54,286 nucleotides of DNA from JAVBPA01 sp031549925 (GTDB lineage: Bacteria > Bacillota > Clostridia > Oscillospirales > CAG-272): contig JAVBPA010000035.1 in NCBI GenBank assembly GCA_031549925.1, positions 1-54,286 on the forward strand. The letters are read 5' to 3'. The notes beneath the pieces were generated by a model, which made no database searches, was not told the DNA's origin, and saw only the letters and a list, made by a program, of their open reading frames with translations. Position 1 is the stretch's first letter; each line of letters starts with the position of its first letter. Both the position numbers and the translations under genes were made by a program. Shown piece by piece: positions 17,325 through 27,600 of this stretch.

Positions 17325-18528
17325 TATAACTTATTTTATCGGACAGAGTATAAAAGGATTATGGCGTAACGGGGTAATGAGTTCCGCTTCTATAATGGTT
17401 TTAATGTCATGTCTTGTAGTTATGGGGAGTTTCGCTCTTCTTGTATATAACATTAATTATAATATGAGCGAAATAGCAAATTTAAATGAAATTCTAGTAC
17501 ATGTCGATACTTCGAAAAGTATTAATAATACTGATAATGACATAGCAAAACCGGAGGAAAACGCTGCTCAGAACACGGATACTTCCACAAATGAAATCTA
17601 TAAAATAGATTCGTCAACAGAAACAGCGGTAATTCTTCTTGATTTAAATGAAAAAATCGATAAAACAGATGCTTTTATTGACATAAATACCGCAAATAAA
17701 GAGATTATTGAAATAAAGAATATAATCGACACTACTGCTGTAAAAATTGAGGGGATACCGGATACGAACCGCAGAGCACAGGAGCAGCTCTATTTCCAGC
17801 AACTTTTAAAAAAATATGAAAAACTTTCGTCCAGGCTTTCGTCTCTTGCGTCTATTGAATTAACAATACGTTCTCTTGATAATGTAGTAAATGTAACGCT
17901 TACATCAAAACAAGCGGGAATTGATGAATACAGCGAAAAATATCCGGAATATCCGGACATATTTAATGTTTTTTTAAATGATCCGACGAAAAATCCTTTA
18001 AATGACCGTTTTACTATAACCTACAACGATAATTCTAAAATTGCTACACTTCAATATAAATTGGAACATCTTAATGATATGATTTATAAAGTTGAGTGCA
18101 GAGCGGATATCGCACAGACAATCGAAAGCATAAAACAAGGGATAATATTAATATTTTCATGGTTTTTAGCGATACTTTTTATTGTCAGTATTTTTGTAAT
18201 TATAAATACTATTAAACTTGCGGTTTTTGCGCGGAGACAAGAAATATCCATAATGAGATATGTGGGTGCGACAAACTGGTTTATAATGCTTCCGTTTATA
18301 TTTGAAGGAGTCATTATAGGTCTGATAGCTTCTGTCATCGCTTATTTTGTTCAATACTATATATACATTTATGTACAAAGCATGATACTCGATTCATCGT
18401 TCAATATTATATCGATATATATGTTCGATTCGATAAAAACGTATGTTGCGGTTGGATTTTTAGCAATCGGAATTTTGACAGGTATCATGGGAAGCAGTTT
18501 TTCGTTGAGAAAATACATGAAAGCTTGA
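17311..18528 (+). CDS. ftsX: Cell division protein FtsX with an enlarged outer loop
   Basis: A 405-residue permease-like partner of FtsE. One transmembrane helix lies near residues 20-48 and three near the C-terminus (about 280-306, 330-355 and 375-400), with family motifs NTIKLAVFARRQEISIMRYVGAT and FEGVIIGLIAS. FtsX proteins are usually about 300 residues. The excess lies in the extracytoplasmic domain: after the first strand (NEILVHVD) about 110 residues intervene before the domain resumes at IELTIRSLDNVVNVTLTS. The insert is Thr/Asn/Asp/Glu-rich, then helical and charged. It may contact the coiled-coil M23 protein encoded next. The start lies inside ftsE. Confidence 0.95.
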   Translation: MRRYSITYFIGQSIKGLWRNGVMSSASIMVLMSCLVVMGSFALLVYNINYNMSEIANLNEILVHVDTSKSINNTDNDIAKPEENAAQNTDTSTNEIYKIDSSTETAVILLDLNEKIDKTDAFIDINTANKEIIEIKNIIDTTAVKIEGIPDTNRRAQEQLYFQQLLKKYEKLSSRLSSLASIELTIRSLDNVVNVTLTSKQAGIDEYSEKYPEYPDIFNVFLNDPTKNPLNDRFTITYNDNSKIATLQYKLEHLNDMIYKVECRADIAQTIESIKQGIILIFSWFLAILFIVSIFVIINTIKLAVFARRQEISIMRYVGATNWFIMLPFIFEGVIIGLIASVIAYFVQYYIYIYVQSMILDSSFNIISIYMFDSIKTYVAVGFLAIGILTGIMGSSFSLRKYMKA

Positions 18529-18632
18529 TAATGTCATAAAAAATTTAAAATATAGTCATATAATATTTAAGTATAATATGGTAATATAGTAAGGATAGAA
18601 TAATTGGTTTTGGTAATTTATAAATCTTTTTT

Positions 18633-18674
18633 ATATAAAGCACTGATTTATTAATATAAAGCTCTGATTAATTA
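18633..18674 (+). repeat. Tandem 21-bp direct repeat upstream of the M23 gene
   Basis: Two adjacent 21-bp copies (18633-18653 and 18654-18674), identical at 19 of 21 positions, each starting ATATAAAGC and containing CTGATT. They end 37 bp before the start codon of the M23 gene. A period of two DNA turns suits a pair of regulator sites, but a simple tandem duplication is also possible. The rest of the 183-bp gap shows no clear promoter. Confidence 0.6.
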
Positions 18675-18711
18675 AAGCATAAATATATCCTAAAAAGCAA
18701 AGGAAGAAATT

Positions 18712-19881
18712 ATGGTTAAAATAAAGATACGTAATATTGCATTTACAAGCGTGTCAATTTTATGTATTGCATTTTTGATTTTATGTTCTTTAAACATGAA
18801 TGATAAACCCTTTTATGCGGCTCAAAAGAATTCGGCTATAAAAACTCTTGAGGACAAGCTGTCTAAAATAGAAGATAAAATATCCGAACTTGACAATCAG
18901 ATAAAAAAGCAAAAAGCAGATATAACAAACGAAATAAACGAAAAAGAAAATATAGATAAAAAGCTGGGTCTTGTTAAAGAAAGCATTGATGCGGCAAATG
19001 ATTTGATTTTGGAATACAACAATCAAATAACCCAAAAAGAAAAAGAAATATCAGATAAAGAAATTGAAATCGAAAATAAATATAATGAGCTCATTATGAT
19101 GATTAAAATAACATATGAGCAAGGTGATACTTCGTATTTAGAGTTTTTATTGAACAGTAAAAACTTCAGTGATTTTTTGGGAAGCACGGAAATAATTTCT
19201 AATTTGCTTGATTATCAAAAGCAGGTTATGGAAGAGTTAAATCAAAAACTAGAAACATTGAATGATGAAAAAGAAAAAATAGAAATATTAAGAAACAGCG
19301 AAAACAATACAAAAAACAACCTGGAACTTCAAAAAAAGGAATACAACGCTCTTTCAATACAAAGCTCTAACTATATAGCTTCGCTTCAATCAAAAAAGAT
19401 TTCACTTGAAAACGAAAAAAATAAATCTCTCGCGGAAATAGAAAAATTAAATGCTCAGCTCGAAGAAGAACTTGAAAAACTTGCGAAACAAAACACAGTT
19501 TACATAGGCGGAAGTATGATATGGCCGCTTGATGATACATATAAACGCGTTTCTTCCGGATACGGATACAGAGGGAACGAATTCCATTTGGGAATTGATG
19601 TTCCGGCAGACTACGGTTCAAATATATATGCAGCTAACAGCGGAAAAGTTATCCACGCTGAAAAACATTACAGCTACGGTTATTATGTATTAATAGACCA
19701 TGGCGGAGGAATCGCAACACTGTATGCCCACGCAAGTAAATTGTTGGTTTCTGTAGGAGATACCGTAAAACAAGGCGATATAATAGCCGAAGTTGGTTCA
19801 ACAGGTTATTCGACCGGAAATCATCTTCATTTTGAAATAAGAAAAGACGGAAAAACTGTCGATCCCACAAGTTATAAATAA
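18712..19881 (+). CDS. Secreted coiled-coil M23 peptidase (EnvC/PcsB-like)
   Basis: A 389-residue exported protein. An N-terminal signal sequence or anchor (about residues 8-28) is followed by a long coiled coil (about 40-260, Glu/Lys/Ile-rich heptads with a gap around the YLEFLLNSKNFSDFLGS region) and a C-terminal M23 (lysostaphin/LytM-like) domain. The zinc residues appear intact: HxxxD at His292-Asp296 and HLH at His371 and His373, so it could be an active endopeptidase rather than a degenerate activator like EnvC. It stands directly after ftsEX, and this coiled-coil plus hydrolase layout is that of FtsEX-controlled partners. Confidence 0.92.
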   Translation: MVKIKIRNIAFTSVSILCIAFLILCSLNMNDKPFYAAQKNSAIKTLEDKLSKIEDKISELDNQIKKQKADITNEINEKENIDKKLGLVKESIDAANDLILEYNNQITQKEKEISDKEIEIENKYNELIMMIKITYEQGDTSYLEFLLNSKNFSDFLGSTEIISNLLDYQKQVMEELNQKLETLNDEKEKIEILRNSENNTKNNLELQKKEYNALSIQSSNYIASLQSKKISLENEKNKSLAEIEKLNAQLEEELEKLAKQNTVYIGGSMIWPLDDTYKRVSSGYGYRGNEFHLGIDVPADYGSNIYAANSGKVIHAEKHYSYGYYVLIDHGGGIATLYAHASKLLVSVGDTVKQGDIIAEVGSTGYSTGNHLHFEIRKDGKTVDPTSYK

Positions 19882-19963
19882 ATTAGAAATAACAATTAAT
19901 AACTATTAATATTGGAATAATATTCTTTTAATAAAAAGTGTAATATGGGGTAACATTAGTTTA

Positions 19964-21175
19964 ATGTCAAAAAAAATTCCGCTGAGCGCCGCGGTGGTTT
20001 TAGTACTGCTAGCGGTGCTCGTGACTTTTCAAGTCACATATTTAACAATAAATAACAAATATGAACACGAATTAAATTTATTGCAAGCTTCACCTGAAGG
20101 AAGCATGTATCAAAAACTTTCAATGGTAGACGATTTATTCCGCAAGCTGTATATCGGTGAAATAAACGAGGAACAGCTTGCCGATTCTATAATCAAGGGT
20201 TATATCGAAGGAACCGGCGATAAATACGCGGAATACATGAACAGCGAAGAATTTAAAAAATTTTTGAATGATCTCGGCGGAGAGCTTGAAGGAATCGGAA
20301 TCGTTGTTGTATATAATAAAGAATATACGGTTTTAGAAGTTGTAATGGTTTATCCCGGTTCACCTGCGGAGGATGCCGGATTGATCCCGGGAGACTTTAT
20401 AGTTGAGGTTGGCGGAGTAGATGTTGCATCGCTTGGCTTTTACAGTGCTATGGCTGCTATGCAGGGTTCGGCGGATACATATGCAGAATTTACAATAGCC
20501 AGAGGTGAAGATTATTCACAACGTCTTGAAATGTCGGTAAAACGAGGTTTTATAATTTCGCAGAGCGTTATTTACCATATGTATAATAACGGTGAAAACG
20601 ATATAGGAATAATCCGTATACTCCAGTTTTCTTCAAACACACCCGAACAATTTAAAAATGCTGTTGATGAATTAACAAAATTAGGAGCACAAAAATTTGT
20701 TTTTGATGTACGTAACAACAGCGGGGGGGATCTTGACAGTATCGTTGCTATATTAGATTATTTATTGCCTGCGGGACCTGTAATCCGTATAATAGATAAT
20801 GCAGGCAACGTGGAAACAAAAGATTCCGCAGACGGAGAATTGAAAGCTCCGATGGTTGTACTGATTAATAAATCAACCGCCAGCGCTGCTGAATTATTTG
20901 CGGCTGCTCTTCGCGATTATAATAAAGCTAAATTGGTAGGCGAGCAAAGTTACGGAAAAGGATCGATGCAGACGATATTGCGGCTGGCGGATAATACTGC
21001 CCTGCGTGTTACATATCGTATGTACAGTCCGCCTTATTCCGATAATTATGACGGTATCGGATTAAAACCTGATGTTATAACTGAATTTGATACCGAGCTT
21101 GAAGATTTAAATATATTTAAAATAACCGATGATAAAGACAATCAATTACAAGCCGCAATTAAATTAATTAAGTAA
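19964..21175 (+). CDS. C-terminal processing peptidase, S41 family (CtpA-like)
   Basis: A 403-residue serine protease with an N-terminal signal anchor (about residues 7-27), a PDZ domain (about 95-185, with GIGIVV and SPAEDAGLIPGDFIVEV) and an S41 catalytic domain. The catalytic Ser307 lies in STASAAE and Lys332 in SYGKGSMQT, 25 residues apart as in other CtpA/Prc proteases. It would act outside the membrane, clipping C-termini of envelope proteins. Located 82 bp after the M23 gene, it could process that protein or another hydrolase regulator. Start chosen on a GGGGTAAC site. Confidence 0.95.
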   Translation: MSKKIPLSAAVVLVLLAVLVTFQVTYLTINNKYEHELNLLQASPEGSMYQKLSMVDDLFRKLYIGEINEEQLADSIIKGYIEGTGDKYAEYMNSEEFKKFLNDLGGELEGIGIVVVYNKEYTVLEVVMVYPGSPAEDAGLIPGDFIVEVGGVDVASLGFYSAMAAMQGSADTYAEFTIARGEDYSQRLEMSVKRGFIISQSVIYHMYNNGENDIGIIRILQFSSNTPEQFKNAVDELTKLGAQKFVFDVRNNSGGDLDSIVAILDYLLPAGPVIRIIDNAGNVETKDSADGELKAPMVVLINKSTASAAELFAAALRDYNKAKLVGEQSYGKGSMQTILRLADNTALRVTYRMYSPPYSDNYDGIGLKPDVITEFDTELEDLNIFKITDDKDNQLQAAIKLIK

Positions 21176-21248
21176 TAATTTTATTTCTTTTATAATATTA
21201 ATCTATAAAAGAAAAAATAAATAGATAAGATATATCGAGGAGATTATA

Positions 21249-21725
21249 ATGGCACAAAAACCGATAACTATGACAGATGAAGGACAAAAGAAAATAATCG
21301 AAGAATTGGATTATTTGAAAAATATCCGCCGTAAAGAAGTTATAGAAGCTATAAATATAGCTCGTTCATTCGGAGATCTTTCAGAAAACAGCGAATATGA
21401 CGAAGCCCGCGACGAACAGGGAAAAGTAGAAACAAGAATAAAAGAAATTGAAGATATATTAAAAAACGCACGCGTCATAAATGAAAGCGAAATAAAAACA
21501 GATGCCGTAAACATTGGCGCGAAAGTTAAAATAAAAAATCATAAAACGAATTGCGATATCGAATATTATATAGTAGGACCTACCGAAGCTGATCCGCTTA
21601 ATAATAAAATATCTGATCAGTCACCGATCGGCTCCGCATTGATAGGAGCTAAAAACGGAGAAACAGTTATAGCGGTAACACCCGGTGGAGAAATAAAATT
21701 AACGATACTTGATATATCAAAATAA
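21249..21725 (+). CDS. greA: Transcription elongation factor GreA
   Basis: A 158-residue factor that rescues backtracked RNA polymerase by stimulating transcript cleavage. The N-terminal coiled coil begins with MTDEGQKKIIEELDYL and carries the acidic tip residues in ARSFGDLSENSEYDEARDEQ; the C-terminal FKBP-like domain includes YYIVGPTEADP and SPIGSALIGAKNGETV. GAGGAG lies 8 bp before the ATG. It is 15 bp upstream of lysS; greA-lysS is a conserved Firmicute pair. Confidence 0.97.
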   Translation: MAQKPITMTDEGQKKIIEELDYLKNIRRKEVIEAINIARSFGDLSENSEYDEARDEQGKVETRIKEIEDILKNARVINESEIKTDAVNIGAKVKIKNHKTNCDIEYYIVGPTEADPLNNKISDQSPIGSALIGAKNGETVIAVTPGGEIKLTILDISK

Positions 21726-21740
21726 AAATAGGAAAATAAT

Positions 21741-23240
21741 ATGGATGAAAATATAAGAGGAGATATAAACGAAAATCCGCAGCAGTCGGAAAATGAAATA
21801 ATAAGGATACGCAGAGAAAAACTCGAAGCATATAAAGCTGCGGGAAATGATCCGTATTCCATAACAAAATTTGATTTTACCGCGCTGAGCGAAGATGTAA
21901 AAAATAATTTTGAAACATACGAAGGTAAAACCGTTATTATTGCCGGCCGTATGATGAGCCGCCGAATTATGGGAAAAGCTTCGTTTTGCCATATACGTGA
22001 TAATAAAGGACAAATACAAGTTTATGTAAAACGCGATGAAATAGGCGAAAATGAATACGCGGATTTTAAAAAATGGGATATCGGAGATATCGCGGGTGTA
22101 ACCGGAGTTGTTTTCCGTACTCAAACAGGAGAAGTTTCAATTCACGCGGCGCAAATAAAATTGTTATCAAAATCCTTGCGTCCTTTACCGGAAAAATTTC
22201 ATGGACTTCGCGACACCGATATGCGTTACCGCCAAAGATATGTCGATTTAATTGTGAATCCCGAAGTACGCAATACTTTTATTATGCGTTCAAACATATT
22301 GAAGGAACTTCGCAATTATTTAGATAATTTGGGATTTTTAGAAGTTGATACACCGATTCTCCATACAATATCAATAGGAGCAAATGCGCGTCCTTTTAAA
22401 ACTTTTCATAATACGTTAAGTCTTGATATGTATTTGCGAATTGAAACGGAATTATATCTTAAAAGATTAATTGTAGGCGGATTTGACCGCGTTTATGAAG
22501 TTGGCCGTATATTCCGCAATGAAGGAATGGACACCCGTCATAATCCAGAATTTACATCTATTGAATTATATCAGGCTTATACAGACTATATCGGAATGAT
22601 GGATTTAGTTGAAGATATGTATAAAACCGTTACGCAAAAGATTTGCGGTAAAACAAAAATTTCATGGCAGGGAATAGAAATTGATATAGGTTCCGACTGG
22701 ACACGTTTAACAATGCGTGAAGCTGTTTTAAAATACAGCGGAGCTGATTATAATACATGGAATAATGATAATGAAGCTCGTGAAGCGGCAGCCGCTCTCG
22801 GAGTAAAAACAAACCCTTCCGCTTCAAGAGGTGAAGTGCTAGCGGATTTATTTGAAATTTTTGTTGAAGATAAATTGGTACAACCTACTTTTATATATGA
22901 ATATCCTGTTGAAATATCTCCTCTTGCAAAAAGATGTCCCAATGAAACTCAATTTACGGAAAGATTTGAATTTTTTATAAATTGCTCTGAAATGGGAAAC
23001 GCTTTTTCAGAACTTAATGATCCGATAGACCAGCGCGCGAGATTTGAAACACAAGTTGAACAAAAGAAAGCAGCAGGTATGGCAGCGGAAGTTGACGATG
23101 ATTATATATGCGCCTTAGAATACGGATTACCGCCGACAGGAGGACTTGGGTTCGGTATTGACAGAATGGTTATGCTTTTAACGGATAACGCTTCAATACG
23201 TGATGTTTTACTTTTCCCTACAATGAAACCTCTGGAATAA
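21741..23240 (+). CDS. lysS: Lysyl-tRNA synthetase, class II
   Basis: A 499-residue class IIb aminoacyl-tRNA synthetase. The N-terminal OB-fold anticodon-binding domain includes VIIAGRMMSRRIMGKASFCHI. Motif 1 lies around FLEVDTPIL, motif 2 is VYEVGRIFRNEGMDTRHNPEFTSIE and motif 3 is PPTGGLGFGIDRMVMLLT. The ribosome binding site is AGGAAA. It is co-transcribed with greA and continues into two small genes of unknown function. No T-box leader is present. Confidence 0.98.
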   Translation: MDENIRGDINENPQQSENEIIRIRREKLEAYKAAGNDPYSITKFDFTALSEDVKNNFETYEGKTVIIAGRMMSRRIMGKASFCHIRDNKGQIQVYVKRDEIGENEYADFKKWDIGDIAGVTGVVFRTQTGEVSIHAAQIKLLSKSLRPLPEKFHGLRDTDMRYRQRYVDLIVNPEVRNTFIMRSNILKELRNYLDNLGFLEVDTPILHTISIGANARPFKTFHNTLSLDMYLRIETELYLKRLIVGGFDRVYEVGRIFRNEGMDTRHNPEFTSIELYQAYTDYIGMMDLVEDMYKTVTQKICGKTKISWQGIEIDIGSDWTRLTMREAVLKYSGADYNTWNNDNEAREAAAALGVKTNPSASRGEVLADLFEIFVEDKLVQPTFIYEYPVEISPLAKRCPNETQFTERFEFFINCSEMGNAFSELNDPIDQRARFETQVEQKKAAGMAAEVDDDYICALEYGLPPTGGLGFGIDRMVMLLTDNASIRDVLLFPTMKPLE

Positions 23241-23255
23241 TTTTATATAAAAATT

Positions 23256-23957
23256 ATGTTTAGAAAAATTTATAAATGGATTGATAATTATTGGTATCAT
23301 TATAAATGGCACACACTGATAGTTTTGTTTTTTATAACTTTTTTAACAGTGACAATATGGCAATTAGCTGTTAAAACAGATGAAGATGTTATGATATTAT
23401 ATGCCGGTCCTTATTATCCGACCGGCAATGAATCATTGGATATAACGAATTCTTTTAAATCGGTTATGAGAGAAGATTTTAACGGCGACGGAAAAAAGTT
23501 TGTCGATATGGTAATATTACAGCTCATGACCGATGAACAATTAGCGGCGGAAATCGCACGCGCTAATGAATTGGGAAGTATCTCTCTATACAATCAATCC
23601 ACGTTAAATGAAAACCGCAATAAATTTACAACCCAAATATTTGCCGGAGAAACGGTTATTTGTCTGATTGATCCTAATTGGTATAAAAATGTATACGAAA
23701 GCGGAGGTTTTATTACTTTCGAGGAAGTATTAGGCTATAGGCCTGATAACATGATTGATGACTGTTCTATGTATTTATTTGATACACAATTCGGGCAATA
23801 TTTTACCGCGCTTAATGTTTTTCCGAAAGATACTATAATATGTGTAAGACGTATGTCTACAGTTTCTGCTTTTAAGAATAAAGATAAAGAAATTATTAGA
23901 TATAATAATCAACTTGATATGTTTCGCGATATTATAAATTTTAAAATTGAAGAATAA
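23256..23957 (+). CDS. Conserved hypothetical, single-pass membrane protein
   Basis: A 233-residue protein. An aromatic/basic N-terminus (KWIDNYWYHYKWH) precedes one transmembrane helix (about residues 20-40), leaving ~190 residues probably outside the cell. The outer part has no motif I can name. The basic YHxKW start before a membrane helix recurs in uncharacterised Clostridia proteins. It begins 15 bp after lysS with only a weak ribosome binding site and is followed 5 bp later by the next small gene, so it belongs to the greA-lysS operon. Confidence 0.72.
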   Translation: MFRKIYKWIDNYWYHYKWHTLIVLFFITFLTVTIWQLAVKTDEDVMILYAGPYYPTGNESLDITNSFKSVMREDFNGDGKKFVDMVILQLMTDEQLAAEIARANELGSISLYNQSTLNENRNKFTTQIFAGETVICLIDPNWYKNVYESGGFITFEEVLGYRPDNMIDDCSMYLFDTQFGQYFTALNVFPKDTIICVRRMSTVSAFKNKDKEIIRYNNQLDMFRDIINFKIEE

Positions 23958-23962
23958 TTGGG

Positions 23963-24325
23963 ATGAGTAATCGTATGAGTGAAAAAATAATATTTGATAA
24001 AACTGAAATGATAATAACCGTTATGGAAAACGACAGAGAAGTTATACACAATATTACGTATGATAAAATAAAAAGTATACTTATCGGTAAAAAACTCATA
24101 AAAAAATTTTTTGGCTTATATAAAAAAATAACGCCGGCTATACTAATAACAGTCGTCGGGAGAAATGATCCGCTTGATGTTACAGAAGCGGATGAAGGCG
24201 CTGAATTATTCGCAAAATACATAGAACAAATAAAATTATTCGCTAAAAACAATCATGTGACAATCCGTGAATCCGATCCGAATGATCCTCCGCACGGAGC
24301 TAAAGCCGATTGGCGGCTCTCCTGA
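23963..24325 (+). CDS. Conserved hypothetical protein (possibly PH-like)
   Basis: A 120-residue soluble protein without signal peptide or membrane helix. Alternating hydrophobic strands (IIFDKTEMIITVM, HNITYDKIKSILI, AILITVVG) and a C-terminal amphipathic helix (GAELFAKYIEQIKLFAKNN) suggest a small PH-like or similar beta fold, but this is a guess from pattern alone. It is the last gene of the greA-lysS unit; a 5-bp gap separates it from the preceding membrane protein, and a GGGATGAG stretch acts as ribosome binding site. Confidence 0.65.
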   Translation: MSNRMSEKIIFDKTEMIITVMENDREVIHNITYDKIKSILIGKKLIKKFFGLYKKITPAILITVVGRNDPLDVTEADEGAELFAKYIEQIKLFAKNNHVTIRESDPNDPPHGAKADWRLS

Positions 24326-24356
24326 TAAGTTTCGGGAATACGGAATACGAAGGAAT

Positions 24357-24574
24357 GGTACGATTACTTTTTTTGAAAAAAAGTAACAAAAAACGTGTAA
24401 TTGTTTTTATACTTTATTTATAAATTAAATAAAAAAATCGCAGAAAAAATTCAAATTCTGCGATTTTATATTTTTATAAAAGCGGATAGGAAGCTTTAAT
24501 ATCATTACAATCAATAGATGTAATACATAAATAAATGTTTTTTGTTACTTTTTTTCAAAAAAAGTAATCGTACC
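24357..24574. repeat. Inverted-repeat element with palindromic ends
   Basis: The two ends (24357-24395 and about 24536-24574) are inverted copies of about 38 bp starting GGTACGATTAC. Each end contains a 23-bp palindrome, TTACTTTTTTT-G-AAAAAAAGTAA. Between them lies a separate terminator hairpin (24435-24466). Total length is about 218 bp, with no coding capacity, so it looks like a MITE or a dispersed palindromic repeat pair placed between two convergent genes. A degenerate single palindrome lies at 36518-36541. Confidence 0.75.
24435..24470. terminator. Bidirectional terminator between the lysS operon and lacZ
   Basis: AAATCGCAGAA (24435-24445) pairs exactly with TTCTGCGATTT (24456-24466) around a 10-nt loop, with A/T runs on both sides. 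It serves the convergent transcripts. Confidence 0.85.
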
Positions 24575-24601
24575 CCGTACCCTATTCCTGTAATTACAAA
24601 A

Positions 24602-27600
24602 TCAAATAAAACTTATTAATTCCGTGAAAGGGTTAATATCATTTATAAAAACCGGTTTTATTACAATATTCCAACAAAACTCTTTCTCTTTTAATTGCCA
24701 AGCTTCATCAAGTCCCGGGCCGCATGAATTCGATCCAATACCTGATTGACGGTAATCAACATTAACAAAAGTTTTTTTATCAGGGATTAATTTATGGCGA
24801 TGATCAGTTTCGGTTAACTGTTTTGTACTAAAATGCGAAGCATTAATTGAAAAAGTATCGTTTACTGTAAAAGATTCTGTATTCGGAGCTGAGATTAACA
24901 ATCCGTGTCCCGCCATATTTGAAATCGCAGCCCAAACCGTATCATCGTGAGATGAATTTTCCTGAGGGAAAATATACGGCTCGTAGTTATCAGTAACTGT
25001 TGTTTCAAATTTTGAAACATACGAAGCAAGTCGTTTATCCGAATAACTTTCCATCGGTCCGCGTCCGAAATATGTAAAGTTTTCAGTATCCTCGTTCATT
25101 GCGAATTCTAAACCGAAACGGGGTAAGAATGGAACGTTTTCAGCAACTTTTACCTTGTATGATATATTTAATTCCCCTTTAGATGTTATATGATATAAAA
25201 CTGCAGTACGTAAAAACGGAGCATTAGTATGACCTCCAAGGGAAATATCAGCTTGAAGTTTAATTGAATTATCGTTTTTTTCGATAATATCAAATGAATA
25301 GCATTTTTCAATTGCACGGTTAAATGCGGAGTTTTGCCATTTCCAGCGTATATTACGGTCATTATCGGTAGGAGCGCGCCAAACTGTTAAATGCATCGGA
25401 GAAGCAAGCATATTTTTACCGTTATTAACGATATTTGTTATTATTCCGTATGTGTTATCAAAAATATAATGAGTTTCATCAACATAAATTATAGTATAAT
25501 TATTATTTTTTATTACATTAACACCAAATTTTTGTTTAAAAGAATTAGTATTGCTTATATAGTGATGTTTGTGCAAATCTTTGTGATTTAACCCAAAATC
25601 AGATTTTACTTTAAATTGTGCAAATCCGATTTCATACCCTGCGTTAGCCCATGGTTTAGCAGTATTCTGACGTAACGACAATTTTACAAAATAATATCCC
25701 GGACGGTTCGTATTAAATTTTAATTTTACAATTTCTTCGCATTGAGGAGCAGCGGATAATTTTATAATACCGTCGTTTACCGATTCTCCGTTTCTCTCGA
25801 GACACCAATAAAGATTTACATCTTCAAAGGATTTAAAATATCTCAAATTTTTAATTGAATATACACCTTCGCCTAAATCGTTTATAAAAGCAGGCATTAT
25901 AGCTTGTTTCAATTCAAGCAAGCTGTTTGATATTTTACGGTCGGGATAAACCAAACCATCTATACAGAAGTTTCCGTCGTTCGGGAAATCTCCGAAATCA
26001 CCTCCGTATGTAAAATAATGCTTGTTTGTTTTTTCATCAAATACAGCAACACTATGGTCGATAAATTCCCAAACACAGCCTCCGAATATGCGTTTATTTT
26101 CATATATTAACTTCCAATAAGCCGAAAGATCTCCGGGGCCGTTCCCCATTGCGTGGCTGTATTCGCATAAAAAGAAAGGCTGTTTGTATCTAGCGTCATC
26201 GAGATATTTTTTTATATCATTAGGATGCGCGTACATGCGGCTTTCTATATCGACTACATCTGTTTGCTGTACTCCGTCGTTCATCCAAATATATGCGCCT
26301 TCATAATGGATAAAACGTGATGTATCGCGTGATTTTATATAACGGCTCATTGCTTTTTGGTTACACCCGTAACCTGATTCATTGCCAAGAGACCACATAA
26401 TAACGCAGGTACGGTTTTTATCGCGTTCCAAAGTACGTTTTTCACGGTCAACATAAGCTTCTTCCCAATCCGGATTATTTGATAATCCGCTCCAGCCAAG
26501 AGGAGAAGAATGCATTCCGTGTGTTTCGATGTCACATTCGTCTATTACATATAAACCCAATTCATCGCAAAGCTCAAGAAAACGCGGGTCGTTGGGATAA
26601 TGGGAAGTACGCACCATGTTTATATTATGAGCTTTCATTATTAATAAATCACGCTTCATATGATCAAGAGGAGTGGCGTGTCCTAAAAAAGGATGGCTGT
26701 CGTGCCGGTTAACGCCTTTAGCTTTTATTGCTTTACCGTTTACTAAAACAATTCCGTCGATAATTTCATAACTGCGGAATCCTATTTTTTGTGATATAAC
26801 TTCATTTCCCGCATGTATAAATAAATTATATAAAACCGGATCTTCGTCCGACCACAAATTTACAGAAGGTATTTCGAAATTTATAACAGTAGTATTGCTT
26901 GATTCAAATGTACCGTGTGCTATAGTTCCGCGGCGTATATGTTCATTGTCTTTCGAAATACCGGATTTGTATTTTGCGTTTTCAAAAAACGCATATTTCC
27001 CGTTAAGAGATGAATTTGTTTGTATTTCTACAGTAACAGAAGCAGATTTATAATCACTTTTTACAATAGGCTTTATAAAAAAATCTATAATGCGTTTTTT
27101 GTCTCGGTATAACAGATAGACTTCACGAAACAATCCCGAAAGCCTCCACATATCCTGATCTTCCAAATAGCTTCCTTCGCACCATTTAAAAACCAAAACT
27201 TTTATTGTGTTTCTGCCTGCCTTTAAATATTTTGTGATATCAATTTCGCTGGTGAGATGTGAAACTTGGCTGTAAGCTGCGAAATAATCATTTATCCAAA
27301 CATAAAACGCACTGTCCGCTCCTTCAAAATTTAACAAAACATCTTTTTCTTCCAAAACTAAACTTGTTAAATTAAAATCCCGGATATACAAACCGCAAGG
27401 GTTTTTATCAGGTATAAAAGGCGGATCACAAGGGAAAGGATAGTTGATATTTGTATAATTAGGAACATCATATCCTCGTCCGAGAGCTACTTGCCAATTC
27501 ATAGGTACAGTCAGTTTATCGAAATCATTTAAATTAAAATCAGCATCTAAAAAGTCGGGAACATCTAAAATGTTTTGAAAAAATTTAAAATTCCATTCTC

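Noticed and set aside
21184..21214. Terminator between the CtpA-like gene and greA
   Set aside because: TTTCTTTTATA/TATAAAAGAAA is a perfect 11-bp inverted repeat, but all A-T and followed by A residues on the plus strand, so it is unlikely to terminate transcription in that direction.
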